In this document: piece by piece, positions 1 to 11,929 of the stretch
Numbering within the stretch: the first letter of the stretch is position 1
How the letters are laid out: every line of letters starts with the position of its first letter
NCBI GenBank assembly: GCA_015143295.1
Contig: CM026573.1
Location: 9,391,934-9,455,933 of the forward strand
Length of the DNA stretch: 64,000 nt
Source of the DNA: Tetracentron sinense
Taxonomy: Eukaryota > Streptophyta > Magnoliopsida > Trochodendrales > Trochodendraceae
Reading direction: 5' to 3'
Made by a program: the position numbers and the translations under genes
Notes under the pieces: generated by a model
Told to the model about the DNA's origin: nothing
The model's input: only the letters and a program-made list of their open reading frames with translations
Database searches by the model: none

Positions 1-389
1 AAGTCATGATGACTTCAAATGCCTATAAAGCAAGAATCACCAGAAAAAATGGAAGGATGGTACGGAAGGCAAGAGAGGAAATAAAGGGCAGAAGAAGAAG
101 AGGAATAAGGAGATCTGAGAAGCTTGAGTCATTCACACCCCTATCCCAAAGGGCTATGCAGGCGGCCACTCACCTGATTCTCTCATCTTCCTTTGGTGTT
201 ATCCGGCTACTTGATGCTCTTTATAGCCTCACAATCTATTATGGTCACCGGATTCTCTCAAATAGGCCATGAATAGTGCTGAATCCGTTGTAGCGTTGTC
301 TGCTGTGAATAGTGCCGAATCCGTTGTCGCGTTGTGCTGTGAATAGTGCCGAATCCGTTGTCGCGTTGTCCGATGTGAATAGTGCCCAA

Positions 390-600
390 GCTCGTTGTCC
401 GTTGTGAGCTGTACAACGTACCCGTTGTCTGATGTACAACGTACCCGTTGTCTGATACACAACGTACCCGTTGTTTGATGCACAACGTATCCGTTGTCAG
501 AGCTATGTTATCCGAGCTAGAGCTACGTTGTCAGAGCTACGTTGTCTGTGCCTTATACGAGCTACGTTGTCAGAGCTACGTTGTCTGAGCCATATTCTTT
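390..600. repeat. Tandem repeat tract inside 5' LTR (GTTGTC-based unit)
   Basis: Short imperfect repeats built on ACGTTGTC and AGCTACGTTGTC run through this part of the LTR. The short open frames here on both strands are by-products of the repeats and not genes. Confidence 0.7.
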
Positions 601-2499
601 GTGCCTCCTGAGCTATAATCTCCAGAGCATAACAGCAGAGCTCGTCCTCAAGTGCATATACCCAGTGACCTCACGATAAGTATCTCTATACTATTATGTT
701 CATATATTCATGTGTTTGTGTCTTATACTGACTTTATCATCGGAGCTTATTTCAGGGTGCACGCCCGCCCCCTCAGACTCATTCACAGGTGGCTTTTTGC
801 TAACATTCCTCTACCAACTAAGCAGCTATAGACGTGTGGCGTGTACGAGATTTTTCCCTTTCAAAATGGCGCCGTCTGTGGGAAAAAGGCAAAGGAGCTT
901 AAACAATCGTAAATAATGAGCGCCTTCTACGTCTGAATGGGGCTTTCACTGCATGGCAACAATCAAGAGGTAATTATCGAGTGCATTCTCATCCTCAAGT
1001 GATTTATCAATTGAACTGTCCAGTGCATGCTCTAGTGAATTTTCAATATCAAGTGAATTTCGAAGTGACTTATCAAGTGAAAGATCAAGAGAAACGACCA
1101 GTGCCATATCAAGTAAAAAACATCGTGAATGCAATGTCAAATGATGTCTTATCTGATATGTCTGAATACGGTGATGGGACACTTGTAGCTTCTTAATGAC
1201 ATGTCATCCGAGCAAGGTGTCTTACCACACGGTTCGACACATATCTAAGCATGATGCTCACTATGGGACCTCTGTGACTCAGTCAGATGCATTGCCCGGT
1301 AAGCGACCAATTGACTTATTTTTATGCAATGCCATCTGAGCATGGTGTCATGATGCCCCATTACGAGTCATTCGCGTGAGATAGCATTTGTCTATATTTA
1401 TGATGGTTTTTACTGCAAACTCATCCGTGTGTTTATCAAGTGAATCCTTGTGTTCATATAGCTTCACGTGTTCATGCCCCTTCCCGTGCTCAAAGTACCT
1501 AATGACTTCATTTTTGATATATGTACATTCTCGTGCTCTCTGACACATGCTCTGAGGTACTATGCACGAGAAGCAATTGCTCTGACCTGACTAGGGGCTG
1601 ATACAAGCTCGTCTTCGCTGGCACAAGCTCGTCCTCGTTGATGAAAGTTCCTCTTTGATGTTTGCAAGCTCGGCCTCGTTGTCAATGATTCGCTCTAACT
1701 CCTCGGCGAGCTCTGCCTCCACAACATCAGTCTTCATGCGAAAGCACAACGTATCAGTGAGAACGAAGCATCTACAACGGAAGAGAGCGGAGAGCGGAAC
1801 ATAATCAGTGTCTGTGGACCAGGTAGATCCATGTTCCTTTTCACGCTCTAAGCAAGTTACTTGTTTGTTTGTGCAACATGCAGGATATCTTTTTGAGAAT
1901 TTTACCCATGAAGTATTCTCGGCACCTCGAACGGAGTCCAAGGCACTGAGAAGGGGCTAAGTGTAAGGGATAAAATTCGTAAAAATGAGTAAAAAGAATG
2001 GGTAAAATAGGAATTTCTCATGCTAACAAATTCTAACAATTTAGCCGACATAAGCCCACTTGGGCTATGTGCTGGCTCTCTTGAGTGTTGTCTGACAGGT
2101 GACCTCATCATGACTACACAAGTCATGATGACTTCAAATGCCTATAAATAAGCAAGAATCACCAGAAAAAATGGAAGGATGGTGCGGAAGGCAAGAGAGG
2201 AAATAAAGGGCAGAAGAAGAAGAGGAAGAAGGAGAGCTGAGAAGCTTGAGTCATTCACACCCCTACCACGAAGGGCTATGCAGGCGGCCACTCACCTGAT
2301 TCTCTCATCTTCCTTTGGTGTTATCCGGCTACTTGATGCTCTTTATGGCCTCACAATCTATTATGGTCACCGGATTCTCTCAAATAGGCCATGAATAGTG
2401 CTGAATCCGTTGTCGCGTTGTGCTGTGAATAGTGCCGAATCCGTTGTCGCGTTGTCCGATGTGAATAGTGCCCAAGCTCGTTGTCCGTTGTGAGCTGTA

Positions 2500-2915
2500 C
2501 AACGTACCCATTGTCTGATGCACAACGTACCCGTTGTTTGATGCACAACGTATACGTTGTCAGAGCTATGTTGTCCGAGCTATGTTATCCTAGCTAGAGC
2601 TACGTTGTCTGTGCCTTATCTGAGCTACGTTGTCGGTGCCTTATCCGAGTTACGTTGTCAGAGCTACGTTGTCTGTGCCTTATCCGAGCTAGAGCTACGT
2701 TGTCAGAGCTACGTTGTCTGTGCCTTATTCGAGCTACGTTGTCTGTGCCTTATCTGAGTTACGTTGTCAGAGCTACGTTGTATGTGCCTTATCCGAGCTA
2801 CGTTGTCCGAGCTACGTTGTCAGAGCTACGTTGTCTGAGGCTCTGAGCTACGTTATCAGAGCTACGTTGTCTGTGCCTTATACGAGCTACGTTGTCAGAG
2901 CTACGTTGTCTGAGC
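2500..2915. repeat. Expanded tandem repeat tract inside 3' LTR
   Basis: The same AGCTACGTTGTC / TGTGCCTTATCCGAGC units as in the 5' LTR, but repeated many more times, making this LTR roughly 200 bp longer over the comparable interval. Expansion or contraction therefore occurred after insertion or during the last replication. Confidence 0.75.
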
Positions 2916-3188
2916 CATATTCTTTGTGCCTCCTGAGCTACAATCTCCAGAGCATAACAGCAGAGCTCGTCCTCAAGTGCATATACCCAGTGACCTCACG
3001 ATAAGTATCTCTATACTATTATGTTCATATATTCATGTGTTTGTGCCTTATACTGACTTTATCATCGGAGCTTATTTCAGGGTGCACACCCGTCCCCTCA
3101 GACTCATTCACAGGTGGCTTTTTGCTAACATTCCTCTACCAACTAAGCAGCTATAGACGTGTGGCGTGTACGGGATTTTTCCCTTTCA

Positions 3189-4150
3189 GAAACCCTAGAC
3201 TGCACTCAAAGAACTCTCTCTCTCTCTCTGTCTCGTGCAAGTTCGTAGAAGAGATATCCAAAAATAAATAAATAAATCTGAAGAAAGTAATAGTAAAGAA
3301 AGAAAGGGAATTATATATAAAGGTTCTCCCGCATAAATTTTTGGGCAAAAACGTTTTGTTTTGTTAGAAGGACTTTGCTGTCCAATTCTGATTGGATTCG
3401 GACAGGGATTTCGTTTGGGAAAATAATCACCTCCTCAGTGGGTGACACAGCAGGTGCGTCTCGGGTTTCCTTTTAATAATACCACGTGTCCCTCTTTTAA
3501 CTCCATTTAATTTAACATAGGAGTTAAAAAAAAATTAACTAGAGTTCATAACATTGGAGTTGGCTTTGTGAGAGTGGGGGAGTAATAGTTATCGACTTAT
3601 CGCAAGTAGAGCAAACTACTACTCTTTCGTCTGGCCGCTGGATCAAATCTGTCTGGCCCTCATGTCACAGGCAGACGCGTGCCTATTTTGACATCCTTAA
3701 TTATGATTAAGATTTATTAATCCTTAGTGTTCAACCATGAGATTTAAAAAAAATATTATAACCTCAAGAGTTAGTAAGGCAAGATGGAATCGCACTCACA
3801 ATTATAAAGTCCCTAGTTTTAATATTTTTTAAAAGAAAATAAAGTAAAATTGTTTAATTCTAAGAAGTAGTAAATTTTAACCACAATTAACCATGGTTAA
3901 AAGGGACATGTGTTGACTGTCGTGCTATTATTTGAACTCTCTAAGAAACAAATTTTGTTTTTGGCCGTTTGGAAAATTTTAATGCCAACTATTTTAATAA
4001 GAAAATATATTTGTTATCTTTTTTTCTAATCTAATAATGAACAAGGAAAGATGACATGTATATTCTATAGGATTAGATAGATTGCAATATTCATCATTTT
4101 AACAAACAAAAGATATTCAAATTTGAGGACCAAAAGGACCTGAGCAAAGT
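3189..4150. other. Intergenic; MITE-like repeat at about 3417-3640
   Basis: No gene seen. About 3417-3640 (CACCTCCTCAGTGGGTGAC ... AGAGCAAACTACTACTC) is the same kind of sequence as 22905-23190, including the central CACGTGTCCC(T)..TTTAAC segment, and its two ends are weakly inverted, so I read it as a degenerate foldback MITE. The rest is AT-rich with scattered TTAACCATGGTTAA-like palindromes. Confidence 0.4.
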
Positions 4151-4158
4151 TCTAAGGC

Positions 4159-5173
4159 ATGAACAGTGGCCACCTCTTTCAAGTCACTCGTTGGGTTGCA
4201 GAGTGCACAACCAAGGAGATTGTTTTCGAATCCACCCCATTTTGGGTGCAACTTCATGATCTGCCCACAAATATGACAACAAAACATATTGGGGAAGCTC
4301 TAGGGGGTGAAATCGGAGAAGTTATGGACGCGGACCTGCCATAGGGGTCCCATTCAAGAGGAAAATATAAACGAGTGAGAGTGGGCATCAAAATAGCACG
4401 ACCACTTCGATACCAGATACGATTAATGCGTCCAGATCGCACGCCTGCTGTAATCGCAATAAAACATGAGAAGTTACCAACGTTTTGCTACACCTACGGC
4501 ATCAATGGGCATGATGAGAAAACATGCTCCCTTCAAGGGCAGGTTAGTGCTTTCCAAGAACACTCTTCTATTCTGGTATATGGGCCATGGATCTGTGCGG
4601 AGTATTTGGGAGCTAAAAGGCCACCGGAAATTTCAACAATCAACCTAAGAAGTAGTAGCAAATCCGGCGAAGGTACAAGCCATGGACGACATCCAGGGTT
4701 CGAGGGGAAGAAGACGAGCACGGACATGCCAGAACTTTTGAACGTTGGAGGCTGTTTCAAACACACAACTGAAGAGATAGAACGTGACAACCAGACACAA
4801 CAGATCAATAGACCATTAGAAATACTCAGTGCTAGGTTATCTCCTACTTTTCGTACTATCAGTCTTGGAAAGAGAAGGTCCTCCTACCAGCTCCAATGAG
4901 GAACAAGATAACATTAATTGCTCTGACCCACCTGGTGCAATCATGCAAGAGCATACAAACACGCCATCCCGGAGACAAGAACCAAGCGGTGAACCCGACC
5001 CAGAAGCAAGGAAATTGTGGGGTGAAGTGATGGAAATATTACCTGAACCACCTGATAGGAAAATCAGCATTGTTGATACCCGCCCAGATAAGAGGAGACC
5101 CAGCCCAAGGCAAACTAATTTGAGGCCTGCAAAGAAACAGAAACATGCTTCAATTATTCTAAAGCAGGCCTAA
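4159..5173 (+). pseudogene. LINE ORF1 remnant (DUF4283 + CCHC knuckle)
   Basis: The frame from 4159 reads ...FWVQLHDLP... followed by an IGEALGGEIGEV stretch, the C-terminal half of DUF4283 as found in plant LINE ORF1 proteins. After an in-frame stop at about 4342 the same frame resumes at 4375 and reads through a KHEKLPTFCYTYGINGHDEK knuckle ending in C, in which one Cys of the usual CxxCGxxGHxxxxC is Tyr. The frame then shifts near 4830-4899 into a charged, proline-rich tail (to 5173) with PAKKQKHA. ORF1 proteins bind the LINE RNA. Homology is recognised from the motif pattern only. Confidence 0.75.
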
Positions 5174-5400
5174 AAGGCCATTGCAAAAGCCCATCGCAGG
5201 AAATGTTCACAACCCAAAGGTAATTCCAGTCTCAACTCCATTCTATTAGCTATACGAACCGATCCCATCACCAGCATCGCATCTAAGGAGAGCCCACTCA
5301 CTCCTGCTCGGAGTGGAGCATCCTTTCCAGTCCCACATAAAGAACTAAGGCCCATTTTTTCATCGAAGGAGGTTGCAATGGAGCAACCCCTCCGTCCACA

Positions 5401-8400
5401 ATGAGTCTTATATGTTGGAACTGTCGGGGAATTGGGCAACCCCTGACAGTTCGGGCTCTCAAATAGCTTATTCATATTCACAAGCCTGAGGTATTACTTC
5501 TTATTGAGACAAAAGCACAAACAGCCAATATGGAAAGATTGGCCAGGAAACTTCAGTTTGATGAAGTCTTCATTCCGGAACCAAGGGTCATCGCAGGAGG
5601 AATGGGAGTCATGTGAAAGAGTTCCTGGGATTTGAAAATCATCAATGACTCTGATAACTTAATCCAAGTTAAAGCTACTCCCCCCAAAGCTAGGAAAACG
5701 TGGGGCCTATCTCTAGTCTACGGTCCATCAGAAGCTAATAAAAGGCTGCAATTCTGGAACCAACTCACTACTACACCCTCTTTGCTTAGCAGCCACATTT
5801 GGGTGGGAGATTTTAATGACATTTTGCATCCTCATGAAAAAGAATGAGGAAAGGCAAAGAATCTGAATCAAATGGCAGCTTACCGCGATTTCATTCAAGA
5901 TCAACAGCTTATGGATCTTGGTTTTCAAGGTAATCCATTCTCCTAGACAAACAAAAGAGCTGGTACAGCTAGTATTCAAGAGAGACTTGATCGGGCCCTA
6001 TGCACCACCGATTGGCACCAGGATTATGAAAATGCTACAGTAACTCACCTTCCCATTATAGGGTCGAACCACAGCCCCATCAAGATCACCCTTAACCCGG
6101 AGAAGGAGCACCAGAAACACCATTTTAAGTTTGAAGCAATGTGGACCAGTCATCCTAACAGTAAGCAGGTTATCAAGAAGGCTTGGGAGACCGAGTGCAA
6201 TGGATCAAACATGTATAGAGTTTGTAATAAGATAAGGCAATGCAGAGACAATCTTCGAAGGTGGAATAAGGAGGAGTTTGAAGATATTCATAGAAGGAAG
6301 CAGCATCTCATAGCTCAGATTGAAGAATTACAAAACAATTTCTCAACCAAAGAAGTTTGTCAAGTAGAGGATAAGCTACAAAATGATTTTGCCTTAACTT
6401 TGAAGCAGGAAGAAATGTTCTGGGCACAAAAGTCTCGGGTTCAATGGCTTCATGAAGGAGACCTTAACACAGTTTTTTCACCTATCTACAATCCAACGGA
6501 GGCAAGCCAATAGACTCTAGTGCATCACAGATGAACAAGGGAAGAACTATACTAAACCCTATGAGGTTATTGATTGCATTGTTAATCACTTCACCACTTT
6601 ATTCATTTCATCTAATCCTATTATTAACAATGAGGATTTTCATGACTTCCCCTTGTCAGTTACCACTGAGATGAATGTTGATTTGTGTAAAGTCTTATGG
6701 GACGAAGAGGTGAAGAAGGCCGCCTTCCAAATGGGGCCTACAAAAGCTCCAAGACCGGATGGAATGCCAGCGCTTTTTTTCCAGAACTATTGGGACACGG
6801 TTGGACCTCAAGTCATTCGGGCGGCCAAGAGATTCTTCTATGGGGGGTGCATGCTCAAGCAAGTTAACTACACCCATGTTGTATTAATTCCTAAAGTCCC
6901 TAATCCGTAGCATATAGGTCAGCTTCGCTCTATAAGTCTATGTAATGTCCTTTACAAAATCATTGCAAAAATCTTGGTCAACCGTATGAAATACATCTTG
7001 GAGGACATTATCCACCCAGCTCAAAGTGCTTTTATCTCGGGGAGGAGCATTCAAGAAAACATTCTCATTACCCATGAAATGCTCCACCACGTGAAAACAC
7101 AAAAAAGAAATTCGAGGTGGTACATGGCTATAAAACTTGACATGAATAAGACCTATGACCGTCTGGAATGGGGCTTCATAGTGCTTGTCCTAAAGAAAAG
7201 CGGTTTTTGTGAAAAATGGACTCAACTCATTATGCAATGCATCACAACTGTGAATTATTCCATTCTTATTAATTGGCAGGCTCAGTGTTACATATCTCCC
7301 TCTAGGGGTCTCTGACAAGGGGACCCGTTATCTCCCTATATCTTCATCCTTGCATCCAACTTTCTACAAGGGGACCCGTTATCTCCTTATATCTTCATCC
7401 TTGCATCCAACTTTCTATCTCATCTGATAGATAACGCCAATAGAAATGGTGATATATCCGAAATAACTGCTAGGAGATCTAGCCCAACTATTACCCATAG
7501 TTTGTTTGCTGACGACAACATTCTTTTTTGCAAGGCCTTCTTGCATGAAGCAGGAAACATAAAGGAGCTTCTTGAAAATTTTGGGCGGTTATTGGGGCAG
7601 CAAGTCAACTACAACAAATCTGGGTTGATGTTTAGCAAAAACACACCTTACAAGATTCAGAAAATGATTAGCCGAATGGTGAAAATCAATATCACGGTTG
7701 GAGCAGGGACATATTTGGGACTTCCCTCAGTATTTGGGAATTCTAAAGCTACTGTGTTCTCCAACATTAAGGATCACATTTTGAACTGGATTCAGAGTTG
7801 GAAAGGAAAATATTCTGACAAAAGCACGAAGGAACATTCTTATCAAAGCAATACCTCAGGCCATCCTAGCTTATGTCATGAGTTGTTTCAAGCTTCCTCT
7901 CACACTTTGTCGAGAGATAAACTCAGTAGTGGTCAACTTTTGGTGGGGACAAGATAATAACAAAAGAAAGATTCATTGGGTTAAGTGGGCTACAATGTGT
8001 ACCAACAAAGGAGAGGGAGGCGGGGGCTTCCACGACCTAGTCTCTTTCAACATCTCCCTTCTTGCCAAACAAGGATGGAACTTGGTCAAAAACCCCAAAT
8101 TCTGCATGGGCCCAATTAGCTAAGAGTATTTACTTTCCCAAGATGGCGAAGGTGGGAGCTCGACCTCGTGGTCATGGAAAAGTATTATAGTTGGCCGGGA
8201 AGCTCTTAAATTAGGCCTTCGATGGAACCTAGGAAATGGCCGCTCTATAAAACCTTTGGGAAGATGCCTGGATTCCCACCCTTCCCGGTCACAAAGTTAG
8301 ATCGCAAAAGCCTGAGCAATGTCATTGGAACAAAGTAGTTGACTTCATCAATATTCCCAATGAAGGATGGGAATTAGAGAAGCTACGACATCATTTTAAT

Positions 8401-9600
8401 TCGGAAGAAACTGTGGCGATCCTCAAAATCCCCTTTAGCAAGTCTAATGATAATGATGAGCTTATTTGGCATTTGGAGAAGAGCTGGTTGTTTTCAGTTC
8501 ATTCGGCCTATCATGGACATAGAGAAGCTACTTCCAATAGGTGTGTAGGAGAAGCAAGTTCAGGTAGTGCCATCACAAGAAAAGGTTGGAAAACCATGTG
8601 GAAGCTTCCAATACCAACCAAAGTTTGTTGGTTCATATGGCAGTGCCTAAAAGAAGCGATCCCAACTCGCAAAGTGCTTGTTAGGCGGAAGATTCTGGTT
8701 GATCCCCATTGCCCATTCTGTGATAATCAGATTGAATCTATTACCCATATTCTTTTTGATTGCCAAGTTACTCGTAGTGCTTGGTGGGGATCCTCGCTTT
8801 CCATCCGCATAGACCAACGAAAAGCAAGAAGTTTAAAGGAATGGTGGCAACAATGGACCAATCAAGTTTTAACGGAGCAGCATAAAGTTTCCTTCCTCAC
8901 TGTCTGTGTGTCACTCATGTGGAGCATTTGGAAAAGCCGAAATGAAAACTACTTTAAGGCGGTCCCTCCAGATCCGCGTAGTATCATTCATCAAGGTGAA
9001 AAACTCGCCCAGGAGAGCTTATAGGTGTTGAAGGATAGAAACACCATAACTATTTCGAGTCTGCCTTACTCAAGTAATCTCGGGGGACAAAGGACTTTAC
9101 CACCTAATGGCTGGATCAGAATCTCTTCGGATGGCGTATATAATCCCCGAACCCAGGCAGGCGGATCAGGATCCTTAGCTTTTAACTCTAAAGGGACCAT
9201 TCTCTTGGGTAAGATCCAGGCCATACCTAGGGGATCAGCTCTTATTGCCGAGGCAGTTGCTCTCCGAAATGCGGTCGAATTAGGATCCTCGCAAGGATGG
9301 AAGCAGGTGGAGTTAGCTCTAGACTCGAAAGTTTTGGTTAAGCTCACCAATCACCCAAAGATCAAGGAGCCATTTAAGATTGTAGCAATAATGGGGGACA
9401 TCAGAAAGGAAATCAGCAAAATCCCTCACTATGTTATTATACATATCAGTCGAACCGCCAACATGTTTGCTCACAAGCTCGCAAGCCGTAGTATGAGTTT
9501 CGGTGTCAATGAAGATTACAGGCATCATCTTTTAAATCCCTGGAATTGTAGGAAAGTGTTGGCCGAAAGGAGACCTCAACCTGTTCATGAGGGTCCTTAA
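5401..9600 (+). pseudogene. LINE ORF2 remnant: endonuclease, RT, zf-RVT, RNase H
   Basis: The start at 5401 reads MSLICWNCRGIGQP, the classic start of the APE-type endonuclease. WVGDFNDIL (about 5800) and SNHSPI (about 6070) are endonuclease motifs. Reverse transcriptase: APRPDGMPALFFQ (about 6750; the family usually has APGPDG), QSAFISGRSIQENILI (about 7020), KLDMNKTYDRLEW (about 7130), GDPLSPYIFILA and FADDNILF (about 7500; usually FADDT). Then a zf-RVT-like WKLPIPTKVCWFIW...CPFCD...HILFDC (8580-8780) and RNase H starting WIRISSDGVYN (9112) with AEAVALRNAVELG. In-frame stops lie at about 5464, 5615, 5845, 5946 and 9022, with frame changes near 6475, between 6910 and 6974, and near 7900-8400. 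RT Asp pairs remain but the product could not be made. Confidence 0.85.
7315..7417 (+). repeat. 51-bp tandem duplication within LINE RT
   Basis: The segment beginning CAAGGGGACCCGTTATCTCC and ending CCAACTTTCTA occurs twice in a row with about one difference. Each copy is 51 bp (17 codons) and encodes the GDPLSPYIFILAS motif, so the repeat keeps frame but duplicates a core RT segment. Confidence 0.85.
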
Positions 9601-9640
9601 AGCCTTCTGTATCTCCCACCAAAAAATAAAAATAAACAAA

Positions 9641-11350
9641 AGACATGCTTTAACTTGTGGAGTTGGGATCATATTCAATCAACTCACGACAACATGTGTT
9701 ATTTTTAATTCTTATTAACCGTGTTTAAGATTTAATAACCCTTAAGATTAAATAATTTAACCTTAGTTTTTTAGAATAAAAAACATTAAAACTATATTAA
9801 TCCTATGGGTTAAAACTTTTTAATTAGAGTTAAACCCAAGGTTAAAGAGGCTTTGTGAGTGGGATTGAACTCTCCCAAGTTCAATTGGACAAGATCCGGA
9901 CTCTAATTTATGTATTAGGAGCACCACCTGCCCCGTACCAGTGGTTGAGTTTATATCCCCAGGGTGTTTAGGTTCCATTCCGTCTAGTGGCGGTGTGGCG
10001 ATTGATAGCCCACCATATTTCCTGCTTCTAAGTCGGGTGTTTGGCCATCTAATCCACTAACCGTTGTTAACTAAAACTAACTAGAGTTACAACCTATCGT
10101 ATTCACTTACCAAAACAAAAACTCATGTATTATAATGCGCATACATTGATGAGAATTCTTGTTTTATTTGATTTTTCTAATTAGACATGATTAAAGTCAA
10201 GTAGGGGTAAGTGATGGTCATAGGAGGATTTGAGATTTTTGTGTCACGTGCCGCTAACATGTTCGTTACACTTAAGAAAGGGGAGGTGGGAAGTTGACTT
10301 CGCAGAGGAGTATAAGGGGTCATCAACCCTCCTTAAGACAGGCCCTTTTGGAGTGGTTGCTTAGACTTGCCCTTATGACACCTTAGCGGCTACCTTAGGT
10401 CTAGCTTATTAGCCTATAGGTTACAACCAAAGACACCTTTAATGATTTTGATGATAACACAATAATGAAATGACCATAGTGTTACTGATGTCTCTATTGA
10501 GTTTATTTGTAATTCGCTTTACAAAGAACATTAGCAAACCATCCAATGCACAAAGCAAGAAAATGTCACCAAGCATGGAAATGATCGACAATCAAATCAT
10601 AAAGCAAGTCATTCAATCAAGTTAAAGATCTAAAGCAAAAAGAGCTAAACTCATGACATGAAAAAGAAGATCCACTAAGAAGCAATCTTGTTTATAAATA
10701 TAAAATCAAAGAAGACAAATCAAGATAAAGTTAGAAGGACATTGAAGACTCTCCAAGACTAAAGGTTTTATATTTAGAGTTTGAGAGTTCTTATGACTTT
10801 TGTAAAAAGTCCTCAAAGTTTGAAGGTTGAAAGCTCAAAGACCTAGAATGACCTTAAGAAACTTAAGAACATATTTGCATATCATTCTAAGGCCCTAGGA
10901 CATCGATTTGAATGATAATAATCTTGATAAAAACAAACTAGTTGACCAAAAAGATTAATCAAATCATCTAGGCTTGTATAAGAGGAGTTTTCTGTGAAAA
11001 ACAGAAAACCAATCGACTGATTTAGTCCAGAGGCTACTGGAATTGACTGACTGAAAAGTGAAAATTTGTCTAAACCCTTCTCTAGCTTCACCCCTATGGG
11101 AGAGAGGTGAGTATTTCCTCACCGAAATTAGATACTAACCTAGTAAAGTGCAAAATAAAATAAAAGAGGAGACATAAGTAATTTTAGTATTGCACTATAG
11201 AGCATGCTTAATAGATATAGTTGAAGAGAGTTCAAATTAGTGCCACATAGATGCTATTTTTGCATAGGGATGACTCGGGTAGCATTTAATTTAGTTCAGA
11301 TTCATCTGAGGATTTTACTCGAGTCTTAGCAAACCTAGCAACCAATGGTG
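9641..11350. other. Intergenic, AT-rich; one SINE-like element
   Basis: No gene recognised. About 9690-9860 contains AT-rich inverted-repeat debris with GGTTAAA/TTTAACC motifs related to the MITE at 3417. About 10440-11340 shows no feature I recognise. The frame at 10882-11091 (minus) has no family resemblance. Confidence 0.4.
9930..10075 (+). mobile_element. Probable tRNA-derived SINE
   Basis: The plus strand has a box A-like ACCAGTGGTTGAGT followed about 30 bp later by a good box B, GGTTCCATTCC, the internal RNA polymerase III promoter layout of tRNA-derived SINEs. No clear poly-A tail or target duplication was seen, so the ends are approximate. Confidence 0.4.
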
Positions 11351-11358
11351 GACAATTG

Positions 11359-11816
11359 TAGGGCTGTCAACGGGTCAGATCTAGATCCGATTAAGAATCC
11401 GACAGATCTGAATCCGATCCGAGATATGCTAGATCATGAATTAATCAATCTAAATCCGAATCCGATTACATTTTTAAGATCCAAATCCGATCCAATTAAG
11501 GTTAGTTTAAAAAAAAAACTCTATTTTAATAATATAATAATCTAATAGTACCTTAATTTACTCTAATTAATGTTAATTTTTTTAAATTAATACTTCATGC
11601 ATAGAAAATCGATGTAATATATTTAAAATGATTTTTAAAAAAAGTTATTATAATCGGATCAGATTTTAATTGGACCAGATCACCCTATATCCGAATCCGA
11701 TCCGATTATAATCGGATTCCACCAATCCAAATCCGATCCGACGGATCACATATAGGGTCAAAGTCCGGTTAATCGGATCCAGATCCGAATCCTGATCCAA
11801 TCCATTGACAGCCCTA
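11359..11816. mobile_element. hAT-type MITE with perfect 8-bp TSD
   Basis: Begins TAGGGCTGTCAACGGGTC and ends GATCCAATCCATTGACAGCCCTA, so the termini are inverted copies. It is flanked on both sides by GACAATTG (11351-11358 and 11817-11824), the 8-bp target duplication typical of hAT transposons. The 458-bp body is rich in GGATC(C/A)GAT(C) subrepeats in both orientations and has no transposase. Confidence 0.92.
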
Positions 11817-11929
11817 GACAATTGCACCCTTCTTCACCTATTCTTAGAAATATTGTCCATGTTCATTTGAGCGTCATCCTTTAAGGAGGAGCAAAACTTA
11901 GCAACGATGGTCTTTGTTGCCAAGGGCTA

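Larger units (their letters stand above)
1..3188 (+). mobile_element. Non-autonomous LTR retrotransposon (Gypsy/Tat-like signals), 5' LTR cut by window edge
   Basis: Two long direct repeats, 1-863 and 2121-3188, carry the same sequence and are the LTRs. The 3' LTR appears to begin at about 1962 (TGTAAGGG, just after the purine run GAGAAGGGGCTAAG) and ends ...CCCTTTCA at 3188, so the 5' LTR lacks its first 160 or so bases outside the window. Directly after the 5' LTR, at about 866-882, is TGGCGCCGTCTGTGGGA, a primer-binding-type sequence common in plant Tat/Athila-type Gypsy elements. The interior (864-1961, about 1.1 kb) has no recognisable gag or pol, so the element would depend on a partner. 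The LTRs look about 98 percent alike outside a variable tandem-repeat tract, suggesting a fairly recent insertion. Family assignment rests only on the primer site. Confidence 0.75.
4150..9640 (+). mobile_element. L1-type LINE with RNase H, 5'-truncated or degraded
   Basis: In order: an ORF1 remnant (DUF4283 plus CCHC zinc knuckle), endonuclease, reverse transcriptase, zf-RVT-like domain and RNase H, followed at about 9620-9645 by an A-rich tail (CCAAAAAATAAAAATAAAC). This order is that of plant L1-clade LINEs carrying a C-terminal RNase H. The N-terminal part of DUF4283 is not recognisable, so the copy is probably 5'-truncated near 4150. Multiple stops and frame changes show that it is dead. 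I found no convincing target-site duplication. Confidence 0.88.

Noticed and set aside
229-485. Overlapping minus-strand frames with periodic RHYSQ/NGFGTIH peptides in the LTR
   Set aside because: They arise from short tandem repeats read in several frames, recur in the second LTR and have no domain.
946-1196. Frames on both strands in the interior of the non-autonomous LTR element
   Set aside because: Built on TCAAGTGA-type repeats; no gag or other domain recognisable.
2557-3004. Plus-strand repetitive frames (SELRCLCLI / ATLSVPYLSYVV)
   Set aside because: By-products of the LTR tandem repeat; three frames are open at once, which is typical of repeats lacking stops.
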